From Pyrenopolyporus hunteri (lineage: Eukaryota; Ascomycota; Sordariomycetes; Xylariales; Hypoxylaceae): a DNA stretch of 64,000 nucleotides. Shown here one piece after another: positions 22,396-34,000 of this stretch. Made by a program: the position numbers and the translations under genes. The first letter of the stretch is position 1; each line of letters starts with the position of its first letter. The notes below the pieces were generated by a model. That model had not been told where the DNA came from and did not search any database. It saw only the letters and a program-made list of their open reading frames with translations. Location of the stretch: assembly GCA_902806595.1 (NCBI GenBank), contig CADCXC010000035.1:1488001-1552000 (forward strand), given 5' to 3'.

Positions 22396-23546
22396 AAGGG
22401 GAATTTTCTCGGCACGGTTTCTAGGGATCTGACGCTTGGCGGTTCAAAAACCTGTATATACTCGAAACTATGCGAAGCGTTATGAAATTTTGGTAGAATC
22501 GCGACCAGTCTGGACGTGCGAGGCGCTATCCGAGTGGGAGTTCGTAGATTTCGTCTCCAAGGGCCCGTCGGGTGAGGATCCCCATCCCACCAATCCGGCC
22601 TACCTCACGAACGGTTGTCTTACAGTAAGACGATTAGCACGCATTTAACGTATGGAGTGACGAATGAGGTAGGGCGTAGATCGTAGGAGAGAGGCGTAAG
22701 TATGGCGTCGGTAAGGTATTTGTTATCATGTGGGATGTTGATGAGAGGGGATAGGAACGCAGGACTCGAGCTGATGTAAAGTCGACTCATCACTTAGTGG
22801 TATATATGAGCGGTTGGTGAAAACCTTTGGAAGGTATCAAATAATACCGGATATCCAAGTGGATTCTGGATATTCCAGCAATAGCCCACGGGCGAAACTG
22901 ACTTCAACTCTGAAGATGGTACCCAATATCCTTCAGGCCTCAGGAGGGAGGTTTGGCGATGGCATGGTATCATACGCTCTGCCGTATATGAAAAATACCG
23001 AATGTACCCGAGTACGGAGACTGGATACTCACGAATCAGACGATTAAAGTAAGACATATTTTCAGAATAAGACCAACAAAGTTGGTTCTAGCGACCTCTG
23101 AAGTTCCAACTCGGTTTCTGGGAAAATCAAACGGCAGACTCCGTCAAAGAAACGCCGTTTGAAGACCCTAAAGAGGATCAGCCAGACGCCGAATAGTCCA
23201 ATTGCCTAACCGGGTAGGTTAGCACGGTGGACCCCTGGACCCTCCCCTGAAGGGCATGTTCCGATGGCGGATGGCGGGGTCCATTGGCGGGGCAAATTTT
23301 TGGCTTCAGACAGCCGATTTAGTAGGGACGATTCGAATCAGAGCTCCGGTTTCCATATAAATCCTCACATAGTACATACCTAACATACCTAACATAACCT
23401 ACTAAAGGTAGTATAGAATAAAACCTCAAGGGGGACGGACCTTTGACTCATACCTTCAGGGAACTTGATAGCACGGAAGGATATCCAATTCGAATTCTCG
23501 ACTTCAGGGCGTCTTACTTACCTAGGTACCTAGATTGCAGGTGAAA
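22396..23546. other. Intergenic stretch with the ASADH promoter
   Basis: No gene seen; the 60-90 codon frames here lack motifs. A perfect 9-base inverted repeat (TCAAACGGC / GCCGTTTGA) lies around 23128-23161. TAACATACC/ACCTAACAT-type repeats occur near 23375-23400, and ACCTAGGT lies at 23520, 27 bases before the ASADH start codon. Confidence 0.6.
23444..23450 (+). promoter_or_regulatory. CPC1/Gcn4-type site TGACTCA upstream of ASADH
   Basis: Perfect TGACTCA 96 bases before the start codon of the aspartate-semialdehyde dehydrogenase gene. The same 7-mer occurs at a similar distance from the neighbouring ARG5,6 gene, which points to shared cross-pathway control. Confidence 0.7.
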
Positions 23547-24904
23547 ATGGCATCTCAATTTCCCACCAAGAAATGCGGTAAGAACCTCTCTCTCTCTTCG
23601 AAGCCAACAGCAACGACAACAACAACAATAACAAAAATCACTTACTAAACCATGCTTGCCACATAAAGGCGTCCTAGGATGCACCGGCTCCGTAGGCCAG
23701 CGATTCATCCTTCTCCTCTCGCAACACCCGCACTTCGTGCTGCACGCCGTGGGCGCGTCGTCGCGGTCCGCCGGCAAGAAGTACAAGGACGCCGTGAAGT
23801 GGAAGCAGGCCTCGCCCATGGGCCCCGTCGGCGAGCTCGTCGTCCGCGAGTGCAAGGCCAGCGAGTTCGCCGACTGCGACGTCGTCTTTAGCGGCCTCGA
23901 CTCGGACGTCGCCGGCGAAATCGGTACGTTATCCCTTCTCTCAAGAAATAAAAAAATAAAAAATAAAAAATAAAATAAGCTTGGCTGGATAGATAGACAT
24001 GTAGATAGCTAATACAAGCCCCTGGCAGAGATGGAATTCCTCAAGGCCAACCTGGCCGTCTTCTCCAACGCGAAGAACTACCGGCGGGACCCGCTCGTCC
24101 CGCTCGTCGTGCCGACCGTCAACCTGCCGCACCTCGACCTGATCCCGCACCAGCGACGGCACCACGGGCTGGAGAAGGGGTTCCTCGTGTGCAACTCGAA
24201 CTGCGCGGTGATCGGGCTCGTGATCCCCTTCGCCGCGCTGCAGGCGCGGTTCGGGCCCGTCGACGCCGTCAGCGTCGTGACCATGCAGGCCGTGTCCGGG
24301 GCCGGGTACCCGGGGGTCAGCAGCATGGACATGGTGGACAACGTGGTGCCGTTCATCTCGGGCGAGGAGGACAAGCTGGAGACGGAGGCGCGCAAGATCC
24401 TGGGCCGCGTCAGCGCCGACGCCACCGCGCTCGTCGAGCAGGAGGGACTCCGCGTCTCCGCCGCGTGCAACCGCGTCCCCGTCCTCGACGGCCACACCGC
24501 GTGCGTCTCGCTGCGCTTCGCGAACCGCCCCCCGCCCCCCGCGCCGGCCGTCCGGGACGCCCTCCGCGAGTACGTCAGCGAGGCGGAGGCCCTCGGGTGC
24601 CCGAGCGCGCCGCGCCCGAGCATCCAGGTCTTCGACGAGCCGGACCGCCCCCAGCCGAGGCTCGATCGCGACCTGGGCCGTGGATACACGGTTAGCGTGG
24701 GCCGCGTGCGCGAGGACGAGAGCGGGATCTTCGATATCAAGTTTGTTGCGCTGAGCCATAATAGTGAGTTTCCCCTGACCACCTTATCCATGCACGGTAG
24801 CGAATGGTTGGCGAGCAAGGCTAATGTTTTGCGTAGCTGTTATCGGAGCTGCTGGCTCTTCGATACTGAATGCCGAGGCGGCGGTGCTGAAGGGTTTCAT
24901 CTGA
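23547..24904 (+). CDS. hom2: Aspartate-semialdehyde dehydrogenase (HOM2 type)
   Basis: NADPH-dependent reduction of aspartyl-4-phosphate to aspartate semialdehyde, the branch step to threonine, methionine and isoleucine. Exons are 23547-23577, 23669-23923, 24029-24763 and 24837-24904, giving 362 residues, the usual fungal length; the three introns (91, 105 and 73 bases) are GT-AG. The Rossmann motif is GVLGCTGSVGQRF at the N-terminus. The catalytic cysteine is in VCNSNCAVIG, followed by QAVSGAGYPG. The C-terminus SHNTVIGAAGSSILNAE is restored by the last splice. Codons in exons 2 and 3 end almost only in G or C, in strong contrast to ARG5,6 next door, and this creates long shadow frames on both strands. 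The residue after GVLG is Cys where many relatives have Ala, a mild variation. Confidence 0.96.
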
Positions 24905-25645
24905 GGGGCGGGCGAACATGTTGCAAGCATCTATGGGCGTTTGGTGGTTGGTTTGTTGGTTAATTTGTTGGTTAGTTCATTGCATTGGGAGACAAAAAGG
25001 GGCTCGTATCTGTAAATTTTCAGGGGGGGATCGTAGCCAAGGAAAAATGAAAATCATTTCATCCATGATATACTTATCCCTTTTTAGAGAGAGGCCTAGC
25101 GATTTCCTTGTTTGGGTATTGGTTATGCTCTGTTGCGGTCACGAGTATCGAGGCTGCAATAGACAAACTGATAGATATTCTACTCAACGAAGCCTACAGG
25201 GCTCGAGTCAAGATACTAATCGATGCCTAAATAACATCGCATATGAAATTTAACATGCACAAAGTATTCCGAGATTTCCAAGTCAGCGGTCGATATACTG
25301 CCAAAGGCGTTTGGCTACCCCTATTCTCACTAAGGCATAATTCGGCATCTCTGACAAGCAAGTACAATACGCACAGCAAATCAAGGCAAAAAATTCGAAA
25401 CAATAGATACTTGACGAATACTCAAAACACCAATACTCTCAACCAGCCAAACTGAAGCAGGCCTACGTAGGTACTTCCATTCCCAATCTCTTCATCACCC
25501 CTCCCATAGGTAGGTAGTAACGAAGCTGGGTTTCCCAAGTGGGTCTCAGTCACCTAAGGACGTTACGAATATAAACTTTAACTAGCAGCACCTCGACATG
25601 ATTGGTCAGTCCTCCACTTGGGGCACAGCGACCTAAACACCCGGC
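24905..25645. other. Intergenic stretch
   Basis: No gene seen. It starts with the 3' region of the ASADH gene and ends with the 5' flank of the tRNA gene. Confidence 0.65.
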
Positions 25646-25742
25646 GGTTTGATGGTCTAGTGGTATGATTCTCGCTTAGGGAACACCCTATGCAAATATA
25701 GTAGCATGCGAGAGGTCCCGGGTTCAATCCCCGGTCAAACCC
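25646..25742 (+). tRNA. tRNA-Pro (anticodon AGG) with a 25-base intron
   Basis: The 7-bp acceptor stem GGTTTGA / TCAAACC (25646-25652 with 25735-25741) is fully paired. The D-arm/A-box is TGGTCTAGTGG and the B-box is GGTTCAATCC. The anticodon stem CTCGC / GCGAG flanks the loop with anticodon AGG at 25678-25680. The intron, at the canonical place after position 37, runs 25682-25706; it contains CCCTA, complementary to the anticodon-loop UAGGG, as in the usual pre-tRNA intron fold. C25742 is the discriminator base. Confidence 0.93.
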
Positions 25743-27254
25743 CAAACTTTTTCGTCGGTTCCTCGACGTTCTGGGATTCCTGTTATTTTTATTTTTATTT
25801 TCATTTTCATTTTCCCTAGTTCCTATGTATGGTAGGGGGATCATTGGATAGATGAGATGTATGACTACGTTTCTATGTAGTATACGCAGCAGCGTATGAA
25901 GATTCTCCCACTCCCCAAACCAAATCTCGCAATAAGGGGTTCTCGGATCCGAAGCATTACAACTAAACCTAGGTACCCCTTACTCATGAACAGCGAATCA
26001 ACATCGGCGCGGCCATCTTCAAACTAATAAGACCCGGTCAATTAAGAGGGTGTCCTTTCAAGTTACATAAGGATAGTGGCAAAAGCCGAAAGCCGCTTAA
26101 AATAAACATTTTTTTTAAGCTCCTCCAATCAAAAAACCCGGGGTGCCTGGGTGCTCGTCGATGAGGCTGATTGCGGAGGAGGCTAAATGCACTACATATC
26201 AGCGTATAATCCTCGAGTAAAAGAACCGGCGGACGGGGGTAAGAAATTATATTCAGTTCAGATATATCTACGGGCTCCTTGTGGGCTGTTTAGTCGGTGA
26301 TCGTATTCTTTATTCCTATACATCGGAGGTATTGTGGTAGTATATCAACCGGAAATGTAGTTAGAAGTTACTCCATGATGATACTAAGGTAGATATGACC
26401 ATCCTGGAGGTGCTGCGAGTCTTCTAGTAACGTATCTATGATACCTATAGGTAAGTAAGATGCGCTGCGTATTAATACCCCTTAACACGATAGGCCCTTA
26501 AGTCCGTGTAGACTCTCGACGTATCCGTGGAGATGGGGTCTTGGTTTAGTAGTGGTTTTAGGCTTACTGGTGTTAGTAGGGCCCTCGTTTCATTTTAGGA
26601 GAGTTTTATCCGACGGGTTTTAGGTCGTCCAAACTCACGGTGCGCATTATAAGCGCGTTAGGATAGGTATATTACGTAGTAGGTGAGGCATATGATGATA
26701 TAACCTTAGGCTATAAATCAGGGCTCGAGTTATATTATCTAAATACCCCCCATACATCCCTCCTGTCTAATGACCGACATCAACACATGCAGACCCTGAC
26801 GCCTCCTCCCCCCCCTCCCCCCCCCTTTTTTTTTTGGTCCTCTTCATTTACTTACTCACTATTATATATTAACCTTGTCTTCAGACAGAGATACGTAAGT
26901 TTAAGCCGACTAATCTCGTTAGTAACCTAACCAAGCTTAGCATTTCGTAATTCTGTAAGTTTAAGTTACCTACCTGATTAGCTTTTGCACCAGTCGGGGG
27001 CTCGGACGCCCCGCCAAAACATAAAGATGCTTCCCGTATCCCACAATTCGTATATAAATACATCGTTCTGAGCCCCGTCTCTATCGTCTCGGGATTCTCT
27101 CCAATAACTCGATCTCAATAACCATCCCCAAGAACATACAACCCCCCTTGAGCTCGAGCTTACATAAGAGCCAGCCAGGACTAGCGACAACAGACGACCC
27201 ATCCCAGATAATATCAAACATCTATTATCAAATACGTGACATTACACTATAGCC
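25743..27254. other. Intergenic stretch
   Basis: No supportable gene. After the tRNA there is a T-rich TTATTTT/TCATTTT repeat (about 25782-25815), which can act as a Pol III terminator. A homopyrimidine tract is listed separately. Confidence 0.55.
26802..26835. repeat. Homopyrimidine C-run/T-run tract
   Basis: CCTCCT, C8, T, then a C9 run and a T10 run: 34 pyrimidines in a row. The minus strand has several long G-runs and could fold as a G-quadruplex. It lies about 420 bases upstream of a doubtful small ORF. Confidence 0.75.
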
Positions 27255-27518
27255 ATGCCGAATATTATAGAAGCCGTGGTCTTGGCCTTCGTGGGCGTAG
27301 AGTTCCTCTGTACCATCAGCACGGCAATGTTCCACCGGGCCGAGGATCGGTGCCCGGCGGGCGTTGGCGTAAAGGCGGCCGAGAGCCCGCCGACCATGCT
27401 CCATGTATGTATGCGGGTGGAGATCAGCGTACCGATCATGGTCTATGCGTCCACCTACCCGCTGACGCTCGTAGGTGCCATTGGAGAGAACGCGGTGAGG
27501 GGAAGATTCCGACTATAG
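27255..27518 (+). CDS. Doubtful small membrane-protein ORF (first exon?)
   Basis: The 87-codon frame starts with a hydrophobic stretch (IIEAVVLAFVGVEFLCTI) and has a second one near residues 57-75 (VPIMVYASTYPLTLVGAIG). It runs into a plausible donor (GTGAGG) at about 27495, so it may be the first exon of a longer gene; I could not find a convincing second exon. No family is recognised. It may be a gene, a relic or chance. Confidence 0.3.
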   Translation: MPNIIEAVVLAFVGVEFLCTISTAMFHRAEDRCPAGVGVKAAESPPTMLHVCMRVEISVPIMVYASTYPLTLVGAIGENAVRGRFRL

Positions 27519-28381
27519 ATGTACGCTTACCTCTTATAACCACGTATCTAATCCGCGTTGAACCTTTCTCTGCCCTTACACCGTCGGCCCAAACCAGATA
27601 TTTAACCAAGAAGACGATACCTCAGTACTCTCAAACCTCGTCGAACGCAACCACACGAGCCCGCATCCAAAGAATGGGCCACTTAAAGCAATCCAGAAGC
27701 GACGGCCTTGGAACCTCAGTTTTGTCGGCGCCATACCCGCGCAATTGTAATGATACGCCAGCAGCGTTGCGGCGTAGCCGTCGCTGTAGATCGATCCGTA
27801 GTGCTACCACCATGGCCTGAATAGTGGATATACGAGAAGGAGAAGGGAAATACGGCGAAGTCCATGAAAGGGTCGGAAGAAGCGCGTATGGTTATAGTGT
27901 GAGATGACGTGATATCTGTGGTATAGCGTATTGTCGTTGGATTTGACGTCCAGGTTTATGTTACGAGTAAAACGATCTGTTCACCGCTTGGTTTAACCTA
28001 ACGACTATCTTGAATACCTAAATGTTCGGGGGTGGTTCGAGCGCGCATAACTTATACCGAGGAAGCTTCAGTCGTTGGGAGTAAGTAGTAATGGAACAAC
28101 CACATCCGGCCTAGTTTGATCCTTGACCATGTAGCACTAGGTAGTGTGACCATTCAGTAGGACTTACTCCGTAGACACACTAGAGATTCGGATATTGCGT
28201 GAGTACAATAGCCATCCGGCGTGGTGGATTTCTCGAACCCCTCTTTTTAACGGACGGGTAGTACCCAATATTTTAAACGCTTGTTCTTTGATCTACATTA
28301 GTTTATGTTAAGCGGAAAGACGGAGCACGAAACGCTATAGGAAGATGAAAGAGGGAAGTGTGATGATTCGCCATCGCGGAA
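27519..28381. other. Intergenic stretch
   Basis: No gene supported. A minus-strand frame and a plus-strand frame around 27600-27820 lack motifs. Confidence 0.5.
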
Positions 28382-29593
28382 TCAGGTCTCCTTCAGCCAG
28401 AGCCAGTAGGGGATCGTCAAATTCTCGATACCAAAGCCATTCTTCATCTCTGCCACTACAGCAATGAGATTGTGGAGGTAGTACCGGTCCTCCTAGGATA
28501 GCCGGGTAGGATCCACAGCGCCACATCCACCAACCAGCATGCTTGCTATAGTGGCCCTTTGCTTCTCGATGAGGACCCCTACGAGGTCAAAGATGAGCGT
28601 CAGTATCCACCGCACCTCGGGCTCGAGATGAGTGATGCCCTGAGCCCAGCAGCACCACCAGCGGGCCTCGATCAGCAGCCTGTCGCACATCCCGTCTTCG
28701 TCCTCCGCGTCCAGCGGCCGAAAATAGTCTCGAATGGACCGCTCGTCAGCTGCTGGCTGCACAGCGGGCCATCCGCGGAAGTCCGTGTATCGGAACATGA
28801 AGATACCTTGCTGGGTGCGGTGCCATTGCAACGGCTGCACGCTGAAGACGGCCGGATTGTCGTACGGCACGAAGTGCAAGAAGCCACCCCAGTCGCCGTA
28901 ACGTCGCCGGATCGGTACGTGCACGATGTTACCAGCTAGGAGGGGAGGAGAGCTAGAAGGATGATCACGCTGCTCGGGTGACGGTGTAACGTCCTGCATG
29001 ATAACGTCGCCATCCGTGTCTTTTACCCGGACACCGTGCCTATCGGATTCAGAGCACTACTCGACACGGCTTGGCGTTTCCGGGCTACTTCTAATCGCAC
29101 CGACGTTACAACGAGCACATTTCCGGTCGCTTGACTGTGGTGTACTATCGCGGCTACGGACGCGTTCGTTGAGATCATCGAGCGTCTCCTCTATGGTCGG
29201 CAGCGGGCGCTTACTTTGAGCCAAGACCGCCGTAACGGCACGTATGTTAGTCGCAACGTCATGCTGGCAGTTAAAAGGGTTGATATGGGTGTTTCTATAG
29301 CCGGGGGAATCTTGGGCAGTGATGACGGCCTGGTCGTCGGGACCGACGGTGGCAATAATATCAGACTCTGGATGTCTGACAGCCTCTTGGGGGAACTTGA
29401 AGAAAAGCCAAGCGCACTCGCCGCAGAGTGGCTGGGAGAGACGCCGGTGGGGCTTGACGGCGACACAGTGGTAGAAGCGGTGAATAGAGCAGTAGTAAAA
29501 GGTGGCGCCGGGGTTTGAGTTCCTGTCGTGGTCGAGTTTCATTATCGACCCGTTGGGGCGGACGTGGTGGCACTGGGGCATGCGACAAGACAT
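28382..29593 (-). pseudogene. 404-codon hypothetical gene interrupted by two in-frame TAG codons
   Basis: A single minus-strand frame can be read from ATG at 29593 to TGA at 28382-28384, with only two stops inside: TAG at codon 179 (29057-29059) and TAG at codon 367 (28493-28495). No family is recognised. Near the N-terminus are Cys3, Cys8, Cys35, His38, Cys43, Cys57 and Cys60 (FYYCSIHRFYHC, then CGECAW), a possible zinc-binding cluster. The centre has a compact globular-looking part (VHVPIRRRYGDWGGFLHFVP), and the end reads MKNGFGIENLTIPYWLWLKE. Each TAG could be the 3' end of a short in-frame intron (48 bases with donor GTCGGT; 42 or 90 bases for the second), or a CAG turned into TAG by RIP-type mutation. 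Typed as pseudogene with that caveat. Confidence 0.5.
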
Positions 29594-32500
29594 TTTTTTA
29601 TGTTTGTAAGTTATTTTTCTATTTTGGTTTCAGATATTCCCGTAACGAATGCGTGTTGATGGGGGGGCTAGTTTGTATGCTGATACGGCAAGTTAAAGTC
29701 TGTGGTTGACTCGGACCCAAGACGAGATCTGCAAGAATTAGGTGGTATGAGAAGGGAGAGAGGGTGGACTGACCTGACGCCCAAAGGCCTACGCGGTTTT
29801 AAGGTACCTACAACGTAATGTGTTCTGTAAGTGGATTCCGGGCCGGGCAGGTGATTGGAGTTGGCTTTGGATTAAGTTTAGAGGATTTCTTCGAGGGGGA
29901 AGGAAATGACAGGTCGCTTGTTGTCGTCATTGTCATAACAAGGAAGCGATGGACGGGGCATGTACTCGGAGTCCTTCTCTAACCCGTGTATGTATATAGG
30001 TTCAACAGGGTACTAAGTCAGGTACTATAGTACCTAATAATACGTATCCCAATACCTATTGAGCGTCAGCTACCCGAGTAGCACGTTCAGGGAAAGAACT
30101 ACCACAACAAGAATCTGCCCATCCGCTGCCTTGACTGCTGTTTCCGAGTTTCCAAGCTGGGGTACTGCCGCCTTCATGGTACAGCGGCAGAGGCAGTACA
30201 TCATACACACGTGCCCTAGGCAAGTCAGGGGGCTGGTTCCAGCTGTCTCTTTCCCGCTATTGGCGCCTTATGAAGAGTGATGTGTCGGTCACGAGGCGTT
30301 AGGTACAATTCAACGCTATGGGTTCAGCGCGTAACAGCCCTCCGGCCGCTCCTGAAATAAGCAACGTATCGGTATAAGTAGTTCGTAATATAACTCGGTG
30401 ATAAGCTTTTAGGGGAAATGCCCAAGCCCGCCTCCCCGTACCCGTCTCTTATCACCCTGACCGGTTGACTTTGCTTTCCCGTGTCAGCATTCAAATAAAA
30501 TGAAATGAAAATAAAATATCTCAGTAGTCACTTTTCTCGGGGAGCCGAATTACCCGGCATTACCCACTAGATAGAGCAGGTCCATCCTTCGCCCTCCACA
30601 CGCTACAGCCACAGCCGGCTTAGTGATGTCCCCTTCACATTCCATAGGTATTATGGGACTGGGGAGGGGGGAGTCTTATACATGTAAGAGATACATACAT
30701 ACGTACCAAAGGAGCGTCGACCGGGAAGTACATACATATGTATGTGTTGCACAGGTACATACCTACGTGGCCAATGATGTGAGGTTGGGAGAAGGGATGG
30801 CTCCAGGGATGGAAAGCGTGTTCGAGCCCCAGAACCCGGTCTATTGGAAGGCCAGGTACCGAGGGGGGAGCGCCCGCGTGCTGCTGTGTAACGTCGGAAC
30901 TTCCGAGCTCAGAAACCCGAGCCAAGATTCGACGCCGGAGCCTCACAAGTAGCTGCATGTACTCTCGAACGGCCCTGGTTATTGCCTGGTCGTCTCACCC
31001 ATTCGGCAGTCGGCCATCCCCGGGGGTGGGAAAAAGGTGGTACCGGATGCCACTCCCTGAGGGCCTGCGCACCCCGTGCTAGGAACGTGCATCTCTCCAC
31101 CTCTAAGAATACCGTGCCAGTGAAAGCAATTCATGCTGACCGAGGTGTAACCCCCTTGAGCCTCACCCAAGCCTCGCAGGGCTGACAGGGTCCCGGGACG
31201 AATGACATTCGACCCTTCAGGGCCACTCGCGTCTCAGATGGATAATTACTGGCGAATCAGCTACGGCAATGCCTGAGGCCGGACCTACTCCGGTCCTCGA
31301 CCTAGTCCCGACTACACCGGCTACCATTCGCCCAAGCCCGTCACTTGTTTAAGCATTAGCGTGTACGTTGACTCACGATATGGAATGGATTTCTCTCGTC
31401 TTCAAATAGACGCGTAAAGGTTATCCCTTCACGTTCTCTGGGTATTGCCGTTTCTACATGCTCGCATACGTCTAACCAGCCGATCTCAGAATCTATTGGG
31501 ACGCCTCCATTCAACCCCCCGGAACCCCCCGAGAAAGAAGAAAGACGAAAATGATATCAGGCAAACTGCATTGCCCGCGAACTCCCCCCCGGAGCAGACA
31601 CCGACTTTTCAAGCCAACAAGCCAATGACTATGAAATGACGTGTACTCTCAGAAATAACCCCTCCACCCCGACGACTGATTTTCTTTTCCGGAGAGACGC
31701 TAGGTCTTAGTGAATTCGATAGACCACGCCGGCTGACTGGGACAGGGTTAAGATCGATGCATGAAATTTCCTTCGATCTTGCATAGAAAAGAATTGAGAA
31801 ATGACATTGGGGCAATCATCACGCTGGGGGCGGAGGGCCCGTCGCCGACCCATGCCTGGATTTTCCAGAGTCAGTCGAAAAACTTCCGCATATCACCAGA
31901 CGATTGGCGACTGACCCGAGGTGGTTCGATTTACGCGACGTAGGTCCCGCAATACGGACAGTCCCGTCCAGGCAGGACCCAGACCTCTTGGCCTTTCCCC
32001 TGACAAGTAGGGCAGCGTTTCCCGGGTGCCTTAAGGGGGAGGTTAGAGAAAAAGACTCTATTCTTAACTTTGGACGGGCAGTATCACATACAGTTCCGGA
32101 CATATCAACCAAGGGGCAAGCGTCGTCGGACGCCGGCTGTGAGCACCGGTCTACTTGAGACGCGGGGTGCGAGGAGTGGAGATGGGAGCAGGTCATTGCG
32201 CAAAGTTTATCAAGTGATAGGGGATGTGATGGTGGGAGGGGAGGAGGGGAAGGAGGAGGTCTATCAAAGGACCGTTAGTAGTTATAGTAAGACTGTTGGC
32301 GAGGGGGGGGACGACGGAACAAGAGTGAATAACAATGGACGGTATGGTATGTCTGACTAGATCCGGAGCGCCTACGGCCGTACTTATACTTTAGGGTTCT
32401 AGGTAGGTCAACGCCGAAACAAGGGCCGAGGGGGAGGTGTATCGCAGGGGCAAGGCAAGAGGGTCAATTCAAAAGGACACGATTTGCCGCGTTGGGTGCG

Positions 32501-34000
32501 GCTGGCGTGCTTAGTCCCTGAGTGGGAAGGCAGAACATGTATGTATCCGACGAAGAAGCACGGAATCATGTTGAGCGCGCAGCGGAAGGCTCGCGGCAGA
32601 GGGGGGCACGCTTCTCTCCATTCGCCAGAGCACGGATTCTAAATCAATGCAATAATATTTGCAAGTCAAGTTTGAGCAATATCCCGGCAAAAAGCACCAT
32701 TGCGGTGACTGAGCCCGATGCGTCCAGCCATGCTTCGATAGGGAGAGACACGGCGACCTGAATTTTCTGACAGGACACAACTCATAAGTGGGGTTGATCT
32801 CGAGGGCAGAGAGAGGGCGGAGAGGGTAGAAAGGGCAGAAAGGGCAGAAAGGGTAGAAACGTGGGACAGAAGTCAGGCCGTGAACATCTTGGCACCTGAA
32901 TGGAAAGAGTGTCACAGCGGATATGGCGTCAGGAGACTCTATTGGGCTAATGTTGAGAGAAGCAGATCGTGACTGTCAGTCCGTGTATGTTGTATGCGGG
33001 TGGTCTATGTAAGTCTTGAAGGGTGTGTGTGGGCCAAAAAGTTTGGACGATACCTTCAGGGTCGGGACAGGGCGAGTTTAAAAAAGCAAGAAAACAGGGA
33101 TGGTTCTGTGCTGCCAACTCCGGCGGTCATTGACCGGGTTGGCGGATACTCGGGCCCGTCGGGGCATTTGTGAGATCTCGAGTGGGGAGAGAGAGAGACA
33201 AGAGGCAGAGGGGATTGTGAGAGGGAGAGAGATAAATAGGAACAAGACTGGGGAAAAAAAATTATTTAAAAAGAGAGAAGGGACTTGAAGAACGGGAAGA
33301 GTAGCGTCATTCGTAATCCCCAATTTAGGGGGTAGGAGGTACTGTATAGGTAGGTAGGTAGGTATTCTGGAAAGTTAAAAGTTACTTCCTACCCATCTCC
33401 CTGCGTAGCACATGATAGGCCTTACCTCTTTCAATATAGAAGGCCCATGTATATAGGTGGATATATGTGAGATATGCATGTACGTGGTACCTACTTAAAC
33501 TTTACCTTACCTACATCTACCTGTCCGCATGGAGAGCAGGTACAATACGCACGAGAGTACGCACGAGAATATATGCACGTATGGTATGCATTAGGTATGC
33601 ATGTATTGCGCATACATACATTGATATGTAACTTTCAACCTCTTAGATGGATGAAAATCATCCCAGTATCCGGGTTTGCCAAGTCCTCTCGATCCAAGCG
33701 CTCGGATCCCCCGCGTACGAAGGATATAAAGTTGCATGGCAGCGAGCAGATTAGAGCGAGGGAATAGAGGGGAGAGAGGCGGTTCGGGATATCGAATGGT
33801 GGGAGGGGAGGAGGGGATGGGGGGGATCACTTATATGTTTATATGTAATTAGGTAGCTTGTTGCGTGCAAACGGGACTGACCCCCTTCTAATGTTTCAAT
33901 GTTTCAACGTTTCCAGCGTGGTGTTGGGTAGTGCGTTTCCCCTGTGCGACCTGAGCCACCTAGGGCTGTTACCTTATTACCTACCGTGGTTTTCCCCGAA
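29594..34000. other. Gene desert, part 1
   Basis: I recognise no gene. Frames of up to 125 codons occur around 31800-32200 on both strands without motifs. Simple sequence is frequent: CATA/TACA repeats (30690-30765), a GA-rich 9-mer repeat (listed separately), GA-rich DNA at about 33180-33290 and TAGG repeats at 33345-33364. A TGACTCA at about 31370 has no gene nearby. Confidence 0.5.
32803..32859. repeat. GA-rich tandem repeat, 9-base unit GGGCAGAAA
   Basis: About six degenerate copies of a 9-base unit (GGGCAGAAA / GGGTAGAAA / GGGCGGAGA). The unit keeps frame, so the minus strand shows an artificial Pro/Phe/Cys repeat protein. Confidence 0.8.

Noticed and set aside
24189..24695. 168-codon plus-strand frame rich in Arg
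   Set aside because: +1 shadow of ASADH exon 3 caused by high GC3.
23941..24759. 272-codon minus-strand frame
   Set aside because: Antisense shadow of the GC-rich ASADH exon 3; composition is Arg/Ala/Val/Asp repeats and it has no domain.
27130..27145. 5S-like AACATACAAC on the plus strand (possible minus-strand 5S end)
   Set aside because: The similarity ends after ten bases; no 5S core follows.
31819..32196. 125-codon minus-strand frame
   Set aside because: No motif; an equally open plus-strand frame overlaps it.
32511..32915. Pro/Phe/Cys repeat protein on the minus strand
   Set aside because: The repeat is a direct product of the 9-base GA-rich tandem repeat.
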